NCBI GenBank assembly: GCA_026645635.1
Contig: JAPKMV010000223.1
Span: forward strand, 1-6,178
Origin: Caldilineaceae bacterium
Lineage (GTDB): Bacteria > Chloroflexota > Anaerolineae > Caldilineales > Caldilineaceae
Length of the DNA stretch: 6,178 nucleotides
Direction: 5' to 3'
Of this stretch, positions 5,273 through 6,178 are shown in pieces. The stretch's first letter is position 1, and each line of letters starts with the position of its first letter. The notes under the pieces were generated by a model, which worked only from the letters and a program-made list of their open reading frames with translations, was not told where the DNA came from and did no database searches. The position numbers were made by a program, and so were the translations under genes.

Positions 5273-6178
5273 TCATAACATCCTCTCCAGCAGTTCGACT
5301 TCCGCTGCGTTAGTCCACATACCGTCTTCATCCAATCTGGCATAAACCGAGGGCAACACCGTCGCCAGGTCGGCCAGCGGCGTCAAGTGGAGCGGCTGGC
5401 GCAAGTTCGGGTAGATGACGACTTTGCCGGCGAAACGGCCATTGGCCACCGCCTCCAACCCTTCGGCGACACCCTCCAGCCCGGCGACGGCGGCCACCGA
5501 ACGGTTGGTCGGCAACTGGCGGCTCTCCACCAGGTCGCGCATGGCGCGCAGGTCGTCGATAGACGAGCCGCTGGCGCCGGTGTAGCGCACGCCGCGCATG
5601 GCAACCTGGTTGAGGTCGATGCGCGCCTGCGTGCCGCGGGTCAGCCCGGCGAAGACATTGACCACCGCCCCGGGTGCGGTCATCTCCGACGCCTGTTCGA
5701 TGGCAGAGACCGTCGGCGCCATGATGGCGATGTCATCGTAGCCGCGGCCTTCGGTTTCCACCCGTTTGCGGGCAAAGAAGGAAGCGTCGTCGGCAAATTC
5801 GTCATTGGAAAAGTAGACAAGATCGACACCCGATGCGGCCGCCTGGCGCGCCATCTGGCGGCGCACCGGCTCCATGCGCCGGGCGTGCAAATTGGTTGCG
5901 ACGATCTTGGCGGGGCGCCCCGGCAGCGAGAGTGCGCGCAGCAGATGCATCTGGCCCATCGGCCCTGCCGCACCCAGGATCCAGGTCACGCCGCCGGGCT
6001 TGAGCTGTGTGCGCACCGGCGTGTACGCGGCGGACAGGTCGCGATGATCTGTGCCCACCACGAGCAGATGGTCGTAATGCATGCGGCCAATATCGACGGA
6101 AACGTTGCGCGGCAGCGGCTGGTCGATGACCACGTTGAAGATGCCGCCATTGGCCAGCCGGCTGAAGGTGCGCTCGAT
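5273..6178 (-). CDS. SorE-like medium-chain dehydrogenase, C-terminal part, with apparent tandem Rossmann domains
   Basis: The frame is open from the right edge to the TGA at 5273-5275: 301 residues, with the N-terminus missing. A GTG at 6133 could be mistaken for the start, but 15 protein-like codons precede it and no stop intervenes. Fragment residues 63-75 read VTWILGAAGPMG, the nucleotide-binding loop of a complete Rossmann domain, followed by IVATNLHARRM, GYDDIAIMAPT, NVFAGL, YTGASGSSIDDLRAM and a final AGKVVIYPNL segment. This order resembles, from memory, L-sorbose-1-phosphate reductase (SorE) and related zinc-type dehydrogenases. SorE reduces L-sorbose 1-phosphate to glucitol 6-phosphate, the substrate of the downstream SrlD-like enzyme. 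Residues 11-56, ahead of the glycine loop, look like the end of a second, earlier Rossmann domain (GGIFNVVIDQPLPR, then VVGTDHRDLSAAY). The zinc ligands would be in the missing part. The family is fairly sure; the SorE-like function is moderate. Confidence 0.8.
   Translation of the reverse strand: MERTFSRLANGGIFNVVIDQPLPRNVSVDIGRMHYDHLLVVGTDHRDLSAAYTPVRTQLKPGGVTWILGAAGPMGQMHLLRALSLPGRPAKIVATNLHARRMEPVRRQMARQAAASGVDLVYFSNDEFADDASFFARKRVETEGRGYDDIAIMAPTVSAIEQASEMTAPGAVVNVFAGLTRGTQARIDLNQVAMRGVRYTGASGSSIDDLRAMRDLVESRQLPTNRSVAAVAGLEGVAEGLEAVANGRFAGKVVIYPNLRQPLHLTPLADLATVLPSVYARLDEDGMWTNAAEVELLERML

Noticed and set aside
4260..5345. 361-residue plus-strand reading frame
   Set aside because: It lies opposite two well-recognised dehydrogenases and reads straight through the palindromic repeat. 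Long antisense frames are expected in high-G+C genes with strong third-position bias.

Overview
This window (about 60% G+C or more by eye) carries six protein genes, all on the minus strand and read from right to left, separated by short gaps or overlaps. The high G+C content, the helix-hairpin-helix (HhH) membrane protein at the left edge and the palindromic intergenic repeats suggest a bacterium of the phylum Chloroflexota, perhaps Caldilinea or Anaerolineae-like. This assignment is an inference from recalled sequence style, not a database result.

In transcription order the window holds: (1) the C-terminal part of a medium-chain, sorbose-1-phosphate-reductase-like dehydrogenase, open at the right edge (5273-6178); (2) a long-stem palindromic repeat (5194-5267); (3) a short-chain dehydrogenase very close to sorbitol-6-phosphate 2-dehydrogenase SrlD (4365-5153); (4) a mannitol-1-phosphate 5-dehydrogenase family protein that overlaps it by ATGA (3097-4368); (5) a DeoR-family repressor (2255-3079); (6) a RhaB-type FGGY sugar kinase (740-2242); (7) a second palindromic repeat of the same family (about 614-690) and a small operator-like palindrome (599-617); (8) the start of an unrelated membrane-anchored coiled-coil/HhH protein that runs off the left edge (1-551).

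Genes 1 and 3-6 look like one catabolic operon for a ketohexose or hexitol. A coherent reading is that the kinase makes a ketose 1-phosphate, the SorE-like enzyme reduces it to a hexitol phosphate, and the SrlD-like and MtlD-like enzymes oxidise hexitol phosphates to fructose 6-phosphate, under control of a phosphosugar-sensing DeoR protein. In enteric bacteria the L-sorbose and hexitol routes begin with phosphotransferase (PTS) import. Here a soluble kinase sits in the operon and no PTS gene is visible, so a PTS-independent version is the most interesting hypothesis. The substrate cannot be fixed from sequence alone.

No tRNA, rRNA, CRISPR array, insertion sequence or transposase was seen, and no gene-free stretch exceeds 300 bases. 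The longest is 552-739, which holds the second repeat and the small palindrome.
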